Shown: in pieces, positions 8,789 through 15,755 of the stretch
Layout: each line of letters opens with the position of its first letter
How positions within the stretch are numbered: the first letter of the stretch is position 1
Origin: JBEBVQ01 sp964527735
Lineage (GTDB): Bacteria > Bacteroidota > Bacteroidia > Chitinophagales > Chitinophagaceae
Reading direction: 5' to 3'
NCBI GenBank assembly: GCA_964527735.1
Contig: CAZGPG010000001.1
Span: 62,001-126,000, forward strand
Length of the DNA stretch: 64,000 bases
Position numbers and translations under genes: made by a program
The notes under the pieces: generated by a model
What the model saw: the letters and a program-made list of their open reading frames with translations, nothing else
Told to the model about the DNA's origin: nothing
Database searches by the model: none

Positions 8789-9030
8789 TTGGCAGGGTGT
8801 ATTTCAGATCTTCGCATTTTTTTAGTGGTATAATATCCTCGTTCCTTTGCTATCCACAGAAACACCCCTCACGTTCTCCCCTCAAGGGGAGACGATTACA
8901 TCGTTGTAATACAGGCGCCTCTGTCAGGGACAGGATGTGATCGTCCCTCTTCGAGGAGGGAGTGAGGGAGGTGTTCTTATTGTTATAATGCCTTTCACGA
9001 TGCGAAGATTTGAAATGCACCCCCTTGGCA
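8789..9030. repeat. Nested repeat locus (GCATTTCAAATCTT frame around CCCTC element)
   Basis: The outer arms TTGGCAGGGTGTATTTCAGA... (8789-8816) and, inverted, ATGCGAAGATTTGAAATGCA... (9000-9030) are imperfect inverted copies about 30 bases long. The CCCTC element (8861-8979) lies inside. The same GCATTTCAAATCTT arm frames a different core at 9904-10018. The gap between the small basic gene and dapF (about 400 bases) contains only this locus. Confidence 0.7.
8861..8979. repeat. CCCTC element, copy B (branched palindrome)
   Basis: Same plan as 3319-3437: AACACCCCTC (8861-8870) pairs with GAGGGAGGTGTT (8964-8975), enclosing hairpins TCTCCCCTCAAGGGGAGA (8875-8892) and CCCTCTTCGAGGAGGG (8945-8960). 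Loop bases differ from copy A while stems are kept, for example TGAA versus TCAA and TTGA versus TCGA. The central 45 bases are unrelated to copy A. Confidence 0.75.
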
Positions 9031-9116
9031 ATAGCGTTCCTGTAGTCCGGAAAATATTTACCGGGGCTTACAGTATTCTTCTATAACTTGCCGGTTGTGT
9101 TTTAAATAATTCTTGC

Positions 9117-9896
9117 GTGAAGCTTGCTTTTTATAAATATCAGGGAACGGGAAATGATTTCATACTGCTCGATAACAGGGACGGTGTGATCCGGCTTACT
9201 CATGATGATGTGGCGCGTTTGTGCCACCGCCGTTTCGGGATCGGCGCAGACGGACTGATGCTGCTCGAACAGGCGGAAAATGCTGATTTTCACATGGTTT
9301 ACTATAATGCTGATGGTAACCAGAGCTCCATGTGCGGAAACGGGGGGCGTTGTATCGCCGCATTTGCCCGGCAGCTTGGCATTACAGGCGACGAAACGGT
9401 GTTTTCTGCGATAGACGGTCTGCACCGGGCTGTTCATACTGCGGGGAATATTGTGAGCCTCCATATGCAGGATGTATCCGGCATCGGAGAGCAGGAAGGG
9501 GGGACGGTGCTTAATACCGGTTCTCCGCATTATATACGCTGGGTAGATGAGGATGTGCGCCTGGTAAATGTTTTTGCCGAAGGCCGGGCCATACGGAATC
9601 TCCCTGCCTTTCAACCCGAAGGGATCAATGTGAATTTTGTACAACGCCTGGATGATGCTCTATGGGTACGCACCTACGAGCGTGGAGTAGAGGATGAAAC
9701 ATTCAGTTGCGGCACCGGAGTGACTGCAGCTGCCATCGCAGCCAGTGAACAGGGAACAGGTACATTTCATACACATATCCGGACACTGGGCGGTAACCTT
9801 GAAGTGACATTTTTGAAAGACACGCCACAGACAGCTAAAGAAGTATTGCTGACCGGCCCGGCGGTGCTTGTTTTTGAAGGTACCATTGAATGGTAG
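9117..9896 (+). CDS. dapF: Diaminopimelate epimerase
   Basis: DapF interconverts LL- and meso-diaminopimelate, supplying lysine synthesis and peptidoglycan. The 259-residue product has both catalytic cysteines: Cys73 in the MCGNGGRC block and Cys198 in FSCGTGVTAA. The N-terminal YQGTGNDFIL block and the GADGLM motif near residues 43-48 are typical. The start codon is GTG at 9117, the only start that keeps the conserved KLAFYKYQGTGNDF N-terminus. The gene is isolated and converges with the sugar transferase at 10042, with repeat locus 9904-10018 in between. Identity is secure. Confidence 0.96.
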   Translation: MKLAFYKYQGTGNDFILLDNRDGVIRLTHDDVARLCHRRFGIGADGLMLLEQAENADFHMVYYNADGNQSSMCGNGGRCIAAFARQLGITGDETVFSAIDGLHRAVHTAGNIVSLHMQDVSGIGEQEGGTVLNTGSPHYIRWVDEDVRLVNVFAEGRAIRNLPAFQPEGINVNFVQRLDDALWVRTYERGVEDETFSCGTGVTAAAIAASEQGTGTFHTHIRTLGGNLEVTFLKDTPQTAKEVLLTGPAVLVFEGTIEW

Positions 9897-9903
9897 CAGG
9901 GGG

Positions 9904-10018
9904 GCATTTCAAATCTTTACTCGCTTTCATTTCGACAGGCTCAATGACCGTCTTTTAATGTTGGTTGCTGAGCCTGTCGAAGCAAAATTCAGTTTTGGAT
10001 AGCCAAGATTTGAAATGC
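9904..10018. repeat. Nested repeat locus (GCATTTCAAATCTT frame around TTCGACAGGCTCA hairpin)
   Basis: The outer arms are perfect: GCATTTCAAATCTT (9904-9917) and AAGATTTGAAATGC (10005-10018). Inside, TTCGACAGGCTCA (9931-9943) and TGAGCCTGTCGAA (9969-9981) form a second perfect 13-bp stem. The locus fills the junction between convergent dapF and the sugar transferase. The inner family also occurs at 20893-20962, the outer one at 8789-9030. Confidence 0.8.
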
Positions 10019-10041
10019 ATCCATGGTAACAGTGTGCCGGT

Positions 10042-10785
10042 TTATTCCTCGGTTTTTTTCTTGCCCTGGAATGTCTTTTTGACCACCTGGCCGGCGGTGG
10101 TTAAGAGGATCTTAAGATCCAGCCAGATACTGCGGTTTTTCAGGTAATAAACGTCCCATTGGATCCGTTTGCGCAGATCCCGTTCCATATTGATCTCACC
10201 CATATAGCCTTTGATCTGTGCCATCCCGGTCATTCCGGGCATAGCTTCATGCCGCAGGTTGTAATAAGGGATCATCTGTCCGTAGTGCCGTGTGTGGTAC
10301 AGCATGTGCGGCCGCGGACCCACAACGCTCATGTCGCCGAGCAATACATTGAATAGCTGCGGGGTTTCGTCCAGATGCGTCAGGCGAAGCAGCTTCCCGA
10401 TCATCGTGATGCGCTTATCATTGGCTGAAGCCTGCCTGGTGTCAGCTTCCGCGTTGATGTGCATCGTACGGAACTTAAAACAGTCGAATACCACACCCAT
10501 ATGTCCGGTGCGTTTCTGGATGAAAAATACAGGCCCTTTGGATGTTATTTTTATTAATACGGCAACGATCGGGAACAGCCAGGACATGATCAATATAATG
10601 AAAAACATGGAGATAGCTATGTCCATGATCCGTTTCGTGGTATGGTAATAAGCCGGTGGCTGGTATACCATATACCGCTGGTTGATTTCCCGGAACATCT
10701 CGCGGATTTCCGCAATGTCTGATTGCTGCTGAGGTGGGCGCTGAGACCGTTCTATAGGTATTGATATAGGAAACGATTGTTGCAT
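10042..10785 (-). CDS. Sugar transferase (polyisoprenyl-phosphate hexose-1-phosphate transferase)
   Basis: A 247-residue membrane protein of the bacterial sugar transferase family, which starts polysaccharide or glycolipid assembly by moving a sugar-1-phosphate from a nucleotide sugar onto undecaprenyl phosphate. It has one hydrophobic helix (about residues 53-77), the conserved KRTG and FKFRTM blocks, DETPQLFNVLLGDMSVVGPRP and the C-terminal RHEAMPGMTGMAQIKG. It is the short, single-helix form rather than the five-helix WcaJ type. UDP-sugar genes (ugd, uxs) are 1.5 kb away on the other strand, which suggests a shared envelope polysaccharide role. The donor sugar is not predictable from sequence. 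Confidence 0.9.
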   Translation of the reverse strand: MQQSFPISIPIERSQRPPQQQSDIAEIREMFREINQRYMVYQPPAYYHTTKRIMDIAISMFFIILIMSWLFPIVAVLIKITSKGPVFFIQKRTGHMGVVFDCFKFRTMHINAEADTRQASANDKRITMIGKLLRLTHLDETPQLFNVLLGDMSVVGPRPHMLYHTRHYGQMIPYYNLRHEAMPGMTGMAQIKGYMGEINMERDLRKRIQWDVYYLKNRSIWLDLKILLTTAGQVVKKTFQGKKKTEE

Positions 10786-10993
10786 GATTCAAATAGGGTG
10801 AAAAATATTCCTGTTGCTGTTCGCAGACAGGTGGGGGGTTATATTTTCAGTTGCAAAGTTGCGAAAATTATTTCAAACTACTTAATAATAAATTAACAAT
10901 ACTGTGACTTTTCCCGGGCCGATATGTTATATATATCCCAACAAACACCGGCGCGTGGATAAAATTCAGGTTTATGATCAATTTAATGTGGTG

Positions 10994-11037
10994 AATGTGG
11001 GAAATGTGATGAATGTGTTTATCACATTTCCCACATT
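10994..11037. repeat. AATGTG hairpin
   Basis: AATGTGGGAAATGTGAT (10994-11010) and ATCACATTTCCCACATT (11021-11037) form a perfect 17-bp stem with a 10-base loop. It lies upstream of the aminotransferase, just before its -7 box. A longer member of the family is at 34831-34903. Confidence 0.8.
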
Positions 11038-11058
11038 TTCAAACAAGATGAAGAACAC

Positions 11059-11066
11059 TACTTTTG
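11059..11066 (+). promoter_or_regulatory. -7 promoter box directly before the aminotransferase start
   Basis: TACTTTTG matches TAnnTTTG and ends only four bases before the ATG at 11071. If active, the transcript would begin at or within a few bases of the start codon, that is, leaderless or nearly so. No -33 TTG is obvious. Confidence 0.5.
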
Positions 11067-11070
11067 CAAT

Positions 11071-12243
11071 ATGGATCTCCGACAACTTTTTCTCCGCCAC
11101 GTGGCGCAAACTTCACCTGCTCCGGCAGGTCTTGAGATTACGGCAGCCCGGGGAAGCTACCTTTATGACGCAGGCGGAAAATCATATCTTGACCTGATCG
11201 GCGGCATCAGCGTATGTAATGTTGGTCATTGTCATCCGGCTGTGGTAACGGCGATAAAGCATCAGGCGGAACAGTACCTGCACGTCATGGTGTATGGTGA
11301 AACGATACAAAGTCCGCAGGTGCAGTATGCACGTGCGCTGACGGAAATATTACCGGCGCCGCTCGATTGCATCTATTTTACCAACTCCGGCGCCGAGGCC
11401 ACGGAAGGCGCACTGAAACTGGCGCGGCGGGCTACCGGCCGGACAGATATCATTAGCTGCAACAGGAGTTATCATGGCAACACATTGGGGGCATTGAGCG
11501 TAATGGGTGATGAATACTGGAGAAATGCCTTCAGGCCGTTAATGCCCGGCGTCCGGCGGTATGATTATAACGGGCAGCAGCTAATAGACGCGATCAATGA
11601 CCAGACCGCCTGCGTGATCATTGAAACCATACAGGCAGAGGCCGGGGTAATCTGCCCGGACGAAGCCTGGCTCCGGGCATTACGGAAAAAATGCAGCGAA
11701 ACCGGGGTTTTATTGATCATGGACGAGATACAATGCGGCTTCGGGCGTACCGGCGCCACCTGGGGGTTCGAACATTATGGCGTTGTCCCGGATATTGTGT
11801 TGCTGGGCAAAGCGCTGGGAGGCGGTATGCCGTTGGGCGCTTTTGTGTCGGCACGGGAGCATATGCAGGTACTGACCGCTAATCCGGTATTGGGGCACCT
11901 TACAACATTCGGCGGACATCCGGTGTCCTGTGCTGCCGGACTGGCTGCATTGCAGGTGCTTGCAGATGAAGCGTTGATACCTGCCGTTGCAGCAAAAGAG
12001 CAGCTATTCCTGCAACTGTTACAGCATCCGCATATCAGGGAAGTCAGGAGTAAGGGGTTATTAATCGCGGTGGAGCTGCACGATGAATCGCAGGTAGCGA
12101 TAGCATTGCAGCGTTGCCTGCAGCAGGGGGTTTTCTCCGACTGGTTCCTGTTTGCTCCCGGCTGTATCCGTATAGCGCCGCCGCTTACCATCAGTGAAGC
12201 GGAGATAGAGAAGGGATGTGCCGTACTGCTTGATTGCCTTTAG
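11071..12243 (+). CDS. Class III (acetylornithine/ornithine-like) aminotransferase
   Basis: A 390-residue PLP-dependent aminotransferase of fold type I, subgroup III, the group of acetylornithine, ornithine and 4-aminobutyrate aminotransferases. Visible motifs are TNSGAEATEGALKLAR (phosphate binding), SYHGNTLGAL, IMDEIQCGFGRTG with the cofactor Asp, and LLGKALGGGMPLGAF with the Schiff-base Lys. No arginine-synthesis genes lie nearby, so the amino donor is undecided. The start is the first ATG of the frame, four bases after a -7 box. It is followed by ugd with a separate promoter, so it need not belong to the polysaccharide group. Confidence 0.88.
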   Translation: MDLRQLFLRHVAQTSPAPAGLEITAARGSYLYDAGGKSYLDLIGGISVCNVGHCHPAVVTAIKHQAEQYLHVMVYGETIQSPQVQYARALTEILPAPLDCIYFTNSGAEATEGALKLARRATGRTDIISCNRSYHGNTLGALSVMGDEYWRNAFRPLMPGVRRYDYNGQQLIDAINDQTACVIIETIQAEAGVICPDEAWLRALRKKCSETGVLLIMDEIQCGFGRTGATWGFEHYGVVPDIVLLGKALGGGMPLGAFVSAREHMQVLTANPVLGHLTTFGGHPVSCAAGLAALQVLADEALIPAVAAKEQLFLQLLQHPHIREVRSKGLLIAVELHDESQVAIALQRCLQQGVFSDWFLFAPGCIRIAPPLTISEAEIEKGCAVLLDCL

Positions 12244-12283
12244 ATACCGCACCTTATATGTCGAAGGATATTAAAATTATACC

Positions 12284-12291
12284 TACTTTTG
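12284..12291 (+). promoter_or_regulatory. Candidate -7 promoter box of ugd
   Basis: TACTTTTG matches TAnnTTTG, 22 bases before the ugd start at 12314. It would drive ugd and, 30 bp after ugd, the decarboxylase gene. Confidence 0.5.
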
Positions 12292-12313
12292 CTCCGCTTT
12301 TTAATGAGATAAG

Positions 12314-13654
12314 ATGCATATAACAATTATAGGAACAGGATATGTTGGGTTGGTGACAGGCACTTGTTTTGCGGAAACCGGAAATCATGTGGTGTGTGTA
12401 GACATTGACGAGAAAAAGGTGAACCGGCTCCGCACCGGAGAAACACCGATATACGAACCGGGGCTGGATGTTTTGCTGGAACGTAATATCAAAGAAAAAC
12501 GGATTGAGTTTACAACCTCCCTGGACGAAGGCCTCCGGGATGCACAGATCATTTTTCTGGCGCTCCCTACACCGCCGGGTAAGGACGGCGCCGCTGATCT
12601 CCAGTTTGTGCTGGATGTGGCTGCCCAGCTTAGCAACAAAATATCACGTTATACGGTAATTGTAAACAAGAGTACGGTGCCGGTGGGTACAGCCGAAAAA
12701 GTAACCAGGGTGCTTGCGCTTAATCTTGACCGTTCGCTGTTTGATGTTGTGTCCAATCCTGAATTCCTGAGAGAAGGCGTTGCGGTGGAAGATTTCCTGA
12801 AGCCTGATCGTGTGGTGGTGGGCACAAGCTCTGATCGTGCACGCAAGCTGATGGACGAGCTGTATCAGCCTTTTGTTCGCCAGGGAAATCCGATCTACTT
12901 TATGGACGAACGCTCTGCCGAAATGACCAAGTATGCAGCCAATTCCTACCTGGCTTTGCGTATATCGTTTATGAACGAAATGGCCAACCTCTGTGAAAGA
13001 GCAGGCGCCAATGTGGATTCTGTACGGATCGGGATGGGTAGCGACAGCCGTATCGGTAAACGTTTCCTCTTCCCCGGTGTGGGATATGGCGGCAGCTGCT
13101 TCCCGAAAGATGTGAAAGCGCTTGCGCGTACCGCAAGGGAGCATGATTACGACTTCAGCATTATCGAGACGGTGATACAGGTTAACGAACGCCAGAAGAC
13201 GGTGCTCGGCAAGAAGATAAAAGCGTATTTCGGGAATGATCTGAGTGGTAAAATATTTGCCGTCTGGGGGCTGGCATTCAAGCCCGAAACTGATGATATC
13301 AGGGAAGCGCCGGCACTTGAGCTGATCCGGGAGCTACTGGATGCCGGCGCCACGATACGGGCTTTTGATCCCGAAGCAATGGATAATGTGAAGCAGGTAT
13401 TCGGCGACAAAATTTATTTCGCCACCGATCAGTATGATGCGCTTGAAGGCGTACATGCCCTGGCGATCGTTACCGAATGGAGCGCATTCCGCAATCCTGA
13501 TTTTGAGCAGATAGAACAACGGATGGGACATCCCACTATCTTTGACGGACGTAATGTATATAGTCTCGAGAAAATGGAAGAACTGGGCTTTTACTACGAA
13601 AGTATCGGCCGTAAGGTAGTGAACGAACAGGTGCGTAAGCTGCAGCCGAGATAA
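12314..13654 (+). CDS. ugd: UDP-glucose 6-dehydrogenase
   Basis: Oxidises UDP-glucose to UDP-glucuronate with two NAD+, supplying acidic and pentose sugars for surface polysaccharide. The 446-residue protein shows the N-terminal NAD-binding GTGYVGLVTG (residues 7-16), the middle dimerisation domain, the catalytic Cys in GYGGSCFPKDVKAL near residue 260, and a C-terminal UDP-binding Rossmann domain (AVWGLAFKPETDDIREAPA). It is followed after 30 bp by a UDP-glucuronate decarboxylase, which uses its product, so the pair would make UDP-xylose. A -7 box precedes it. Confidence 0.96.
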   Translation: MHITIIGTGYVGLVTGTCFAETGNHVVCVDIDEKKVNRLRTGETPIYEPGLDVLLERNIKEKRIEFTTSLDEGLRDAQIIFLALPTPPGKDGAADLQFVLDVAAQLSNKISRYTVIVNKSTVPVGTAEKVTRVLALNLDRSLFDVVSNPEFLREGVAVEDFLKPDRVVVGTSSDRARKLMDELYQPFVRQGNPIYFMDERSAEMTKYAANSYLALRISFMNEMANLCERAGANVDSVRIGMGSDSRIGKRFLFPGVGYGGSCFPKDVKALARTAREHDYDFSIIETVIQVNERQKTVLGKKIKAYFGNDLSGKIFAVWGLAFKPETDDIREAPALELIRELLDAGATIRAFDPEAMDNVKQVFGDKIYFATDQYDALEGVHALAIVTEWSAFRNPDFEQIEQRMGHPTIFDGRNVYSLEKMEELGFYYESIGRKVVNEQVRKLQPR

Positions 13655-13684
13655 GTCTTCGAACCAATATATTAATCAACAAAC

Positions 13685-14635
13685 ATGCCCACAGTGCAAA
13701 AACGCGTATTAGTTACCGGCGCCGCCGGTTTTCTCGGATCTCATCTTTGCGACCGTTTTCTGAAAGAAGGTTATGAAGTGATCGGGATGGATAACCTCCT
13801 GACAGGGAATATCCGGAATATCGAGCACTTGTTTCCCCTGAAAGAATTTTCTTTTTGCCATCATGATGTAACAAAGTTTGTGCACATCCCCGGCAAACTC
13901 GACTATATCATGCATTTTGCATCCCCGGCAAGCCCGATAGATTATCTGAAGATGCCGATCCAAACGCTCAAGGTAGGCGCTCTGGGAACGCATAACCTGC
14001 TGGGCCTGGCTAAAGCCAAGAATGCCCGGATACTGGTAGCATCCACGTCTGAAGTGTACGGAGATCCGCTGGTACATCCGCAGACGGAAGCGTATTGGGG
14101 TAATGTAAATCCCATCGGACCACGCGGCGTATATGATGAAGCCAAGCGTTTCATGGAGTCGATTACAATGGCATACCATAATTTCCACAACGTAGAGACC
14201 CGTATCGTGCGGATCTTCAACACGTATGGTCCGCGCATGCGCCTTGATGACGGCCGTGCACTGCCAACTTTTATGAGCCAGGCGCTCAATAATGAAGACA
14301 TCACTGTTTTTGGCGACGGCTCGCAGACCCGTTCATTCTGCTATGTAGACGACCTGGTGGAGGGCATCTACCGGTTGCTGCTTTCTGATTATCATTTGCC
14401 TGTGAACATAGGCAATCCGTCGGAGATCACGCTACAGCAGTTTGCGGAAGAGGTGCAGGCATTGACCGGCACCAGTGCCCCGATCGTATACAGGCCCTTG
14501 CCGCAGGATGATCCCAAACAGCGCCGGCCGGATATTACCAAAGCAAAAGAACTGCTGGGCTGGGAGCCGAAAGTAGAGCGCAACGAAGGCTTGAAGCGCA
14601 CGCTGGAATATTTTCGGCAGAATCTTAATGGTTAG
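13685..14635 (+). CDS. UDP-glucuronate decarboxylase (SDR family)
   Basis: A 316-residue extended short-chain dehydrogenase matching UDP-glucuronic acid decarboxylase (UXS), which makes UDP-xylose from UDP-glucuronate. The NAD motif GAAGFLGSHL is at residues 11-20, STSEVYGDP carries the active Ser/Thr, and YDEAKR is the YxxxK catalytic pair. The block RIFNTYGPRMRLDDGR is typical of UXS. It directly follows ugd and should be in the same transcript. The TAG stop is followed within 10 bases by a TTAAT-type hairpin. UDP-galactose epimerase-like activity is less likely given the UXS blocks. Confidence 0.92.
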   Translation: MPTVQKRVLVTGAAGFLGSHLCDRFLKEGYEVIGMDNLLTGNIRNIEHLFPLKEFSFCHHDVTKFVHIPGKLDYIMHFASPASPIDYLKMPIQTLKVGALGTHNLLGLAKAKNARILVASTSEVYGDPLVHPQTEAYWGNVNPIGPRGVYDEAKRFMESITMAYHNFHNVETRIVRIFNTYGPRMRLDDGRALPTFMSQALNNEDITVFGDGSQTRSFCYVDDLVEGIYRLLLSDYHLPVNIGNPSEITLQQFAEEVQALTGTSAPIVYRPLPQDDPKQRRPDITKAKELLGWEPKVERNEGLKRTLEYFRQNLNG

Positions 14636-14644
14636 TTGTTAATG

Positions 14645-14690
14645 ATTAATTGTTAATGGTTAATGCGGTCATTAATCATTAACAATTAAG
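14645..14690. repeat. TTAAT-type hairpin at a convergent junction
   Basis: ATTAATTGTTAATGGTTAATG (14645-14665) pairs, with one mismatch, with CATTAATCATTAACAATTAAG (14670-14690). The stop codon of the minus-strand four-helix-bundle gene (14679-14681) lies in the right arm. Related hairpins are at 15068-15109 and 31217-31289. Confidence 0.75.
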
Positions 14691-15037
14691 ATTGGATTTT
14701 GTAGTTTTGATAATGGCTGTTAGTAATTTAATGAGTTCAGTAGCGTCCTGATGTATATACTCAAATTGTTCTCTATCTAAATAGCCGGTTTCTTTCAGTA
14801 GCTCAAGCCAATATAAGGTCTCATTGATTTCTTTTTGAGCCATAGCCATTTTATGCTTAAAATCATTTTTGGTTTCTGCATGTTCTGCCTCGCGTACCAT
14901 TGCTCCAACACTCGTCCCGCTTCTTAATAGCTGCTTTGATAATACAAACTCCTTTTCTGTTCACATAAGTACTGATACAGCTTTACAATTCGTACTGCAA
15001 AAGCAAGACTCTTCTTCTTAATAATATTCTCTTTCAT
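14679..15037 (-). pseudogene. Four-helix-bundle protein (23S rRNA intervening-sequence type), frameshifted
   Basis: Read from ATG at 15037, the frame gives MKENIIKKKSLAFAV..., the usual N-terminus of the small four-helix-bundle family also found in 23S rRNA intervening sequences. It goes out of frame near 14951-14957 (minus strand CAGAAAAGGAG). From there a second frame continues to the stop with the family's SKQLLRSGTSVGAMVREAE block. Adding one A to the A-run would restore a normal protein of about 119 residues. Either the gene is inactivated or the base call in the homopolymer is wrong. The downstream part alone could give a 73-residue product from ATG 14900. Function in the family is poorly known. 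Confidence 0.75.
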
Positions 15038-15067
15038 CACTACGCCAACAATTTGCTATTTACAAAA

Positions 15068-15109
15068 TTAACCATTAATAATTAATCATTGATCATTAAC
15101 AATTAATCA
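15068..15109. repeat. TTAAT-type repeat at the 3' end of the response regulator
   Basis: A run of ATTAAT/ATTAAC/ATCATT units between the frameshifted gene and the regulator. The regulator's TAA stop (15103-15105) is embedded in it. Pairing is imperfect within this copy, but the units match the arms at 14645-14690. Confidence 0.55.
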
Positions 15110-15744
15110 AGTATGCCCGTTTCGATAGTTTTGCGTATCAGCTCTGCCATATTTCTTACATCGAATTTGAGAAGCAGATTGGAGCGGTAATATTCTACTG
15201 TACGGCGCCCCAGAAAGATCTTTTCTGATATTTCCGGTATAGAGTACCCTTTCACCGTCAATTCGAGCACTTCCCTTTCTTTGACGGTCAGGGAAGGTTT
15301 CAGCATTTCCTTGCTCTTCAGCTTGTCTCTGAACCTGTCCAGCTTTTCCTGTAAGGCCTGCTCCAGGAAAATGCCGCCGGCATGGACTGTTTCAATTGCG
15401 TGCACGATGACGGAAGAGGCGGAGTTCTTCAGCACATAGCCGGATACGCCTTCCTTCAGCATGTTATAGATATACAGGGCGCTGTCGATGCCGGTCAGCA
15501 CGAGTATGCGGATATGAGGGTACAGTTTTAATATTTCCGGCGCCAGCTTGTCGCTGGTAATATCTGTAAGCTGGATGTCGAGCAGTAGTACATCCGGCTG
15601 TTGCTCCGCAAGCCCTTGCATGAGGGTTGCGCCTGAGTTATAGATATTGCCGAGCACAATATGCGGATGGGCGGCGAGCATATGCTGCAATCCGTCGGTG
15701 ATCATGGGGTGATCATCTGCTATGGCTATATGTATCTGTTGCAT
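15103..15744 (-). CDS. Response regulator, NarL/LuxR type
   Basis: A 213-residue two-component regulator. The N-terminal receiver domain has the acidic pair near residues 10-11 (IADDHP), the phospho-acceptor Asp in DVLLLDIQL near residue 56 and the late Lys in YVLKNS. The C-terminal LuxR-type helix-turn-helix is SLTVKEREVLELTVKGYSIPEISEKIFLGRRTVEYYRSNLL, near residues 150-190. It begins 11 bases after the histidine kinase stop on the same strand, so the two form a kinase-regulator pair. The three T9SS cargo genes just across the divergent promoter region are candidate targets by position only. Confidence 0.93.
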   Translation of the reverse strand: MQQIHIAIADDHPMITDGLQHMLAAHPHIVLGNIYNSGATLMQGLAEQQPDVLLLDIQLTDITSDKLAPEILKLYPHIRILVLTGIDSALYIYNMLKEGVSGYVLKNSASSVIVHAIETVHAGGIFLEQALQEKLDRFRDKLKSKEMLKPSLTVKEREVLELTVKGYSIPEISEKIFLGRRTVEYYRSNLLLKFDVRNMAELIRKTIETGILD

Positions 15745-15755
15745 GGCATTGGTTT

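Noticed and set aside
14940..14970. Programmed -1 ribosomal frameshift in the four-helix-bundle gene
   Set aside because: The run is CAGAAAAGG, not a good slippery heptamer such as AAAAAAG, and no downstream stem was apparent; deletion or base-call error is simpler.
14641..15109. CRISPR-like appearance of regularly recurring TTAAT/ATTAAC units
   Set aside because: Units are short, inverted and imperfect, with no unique spacers of constant size and no cas genes nearby.
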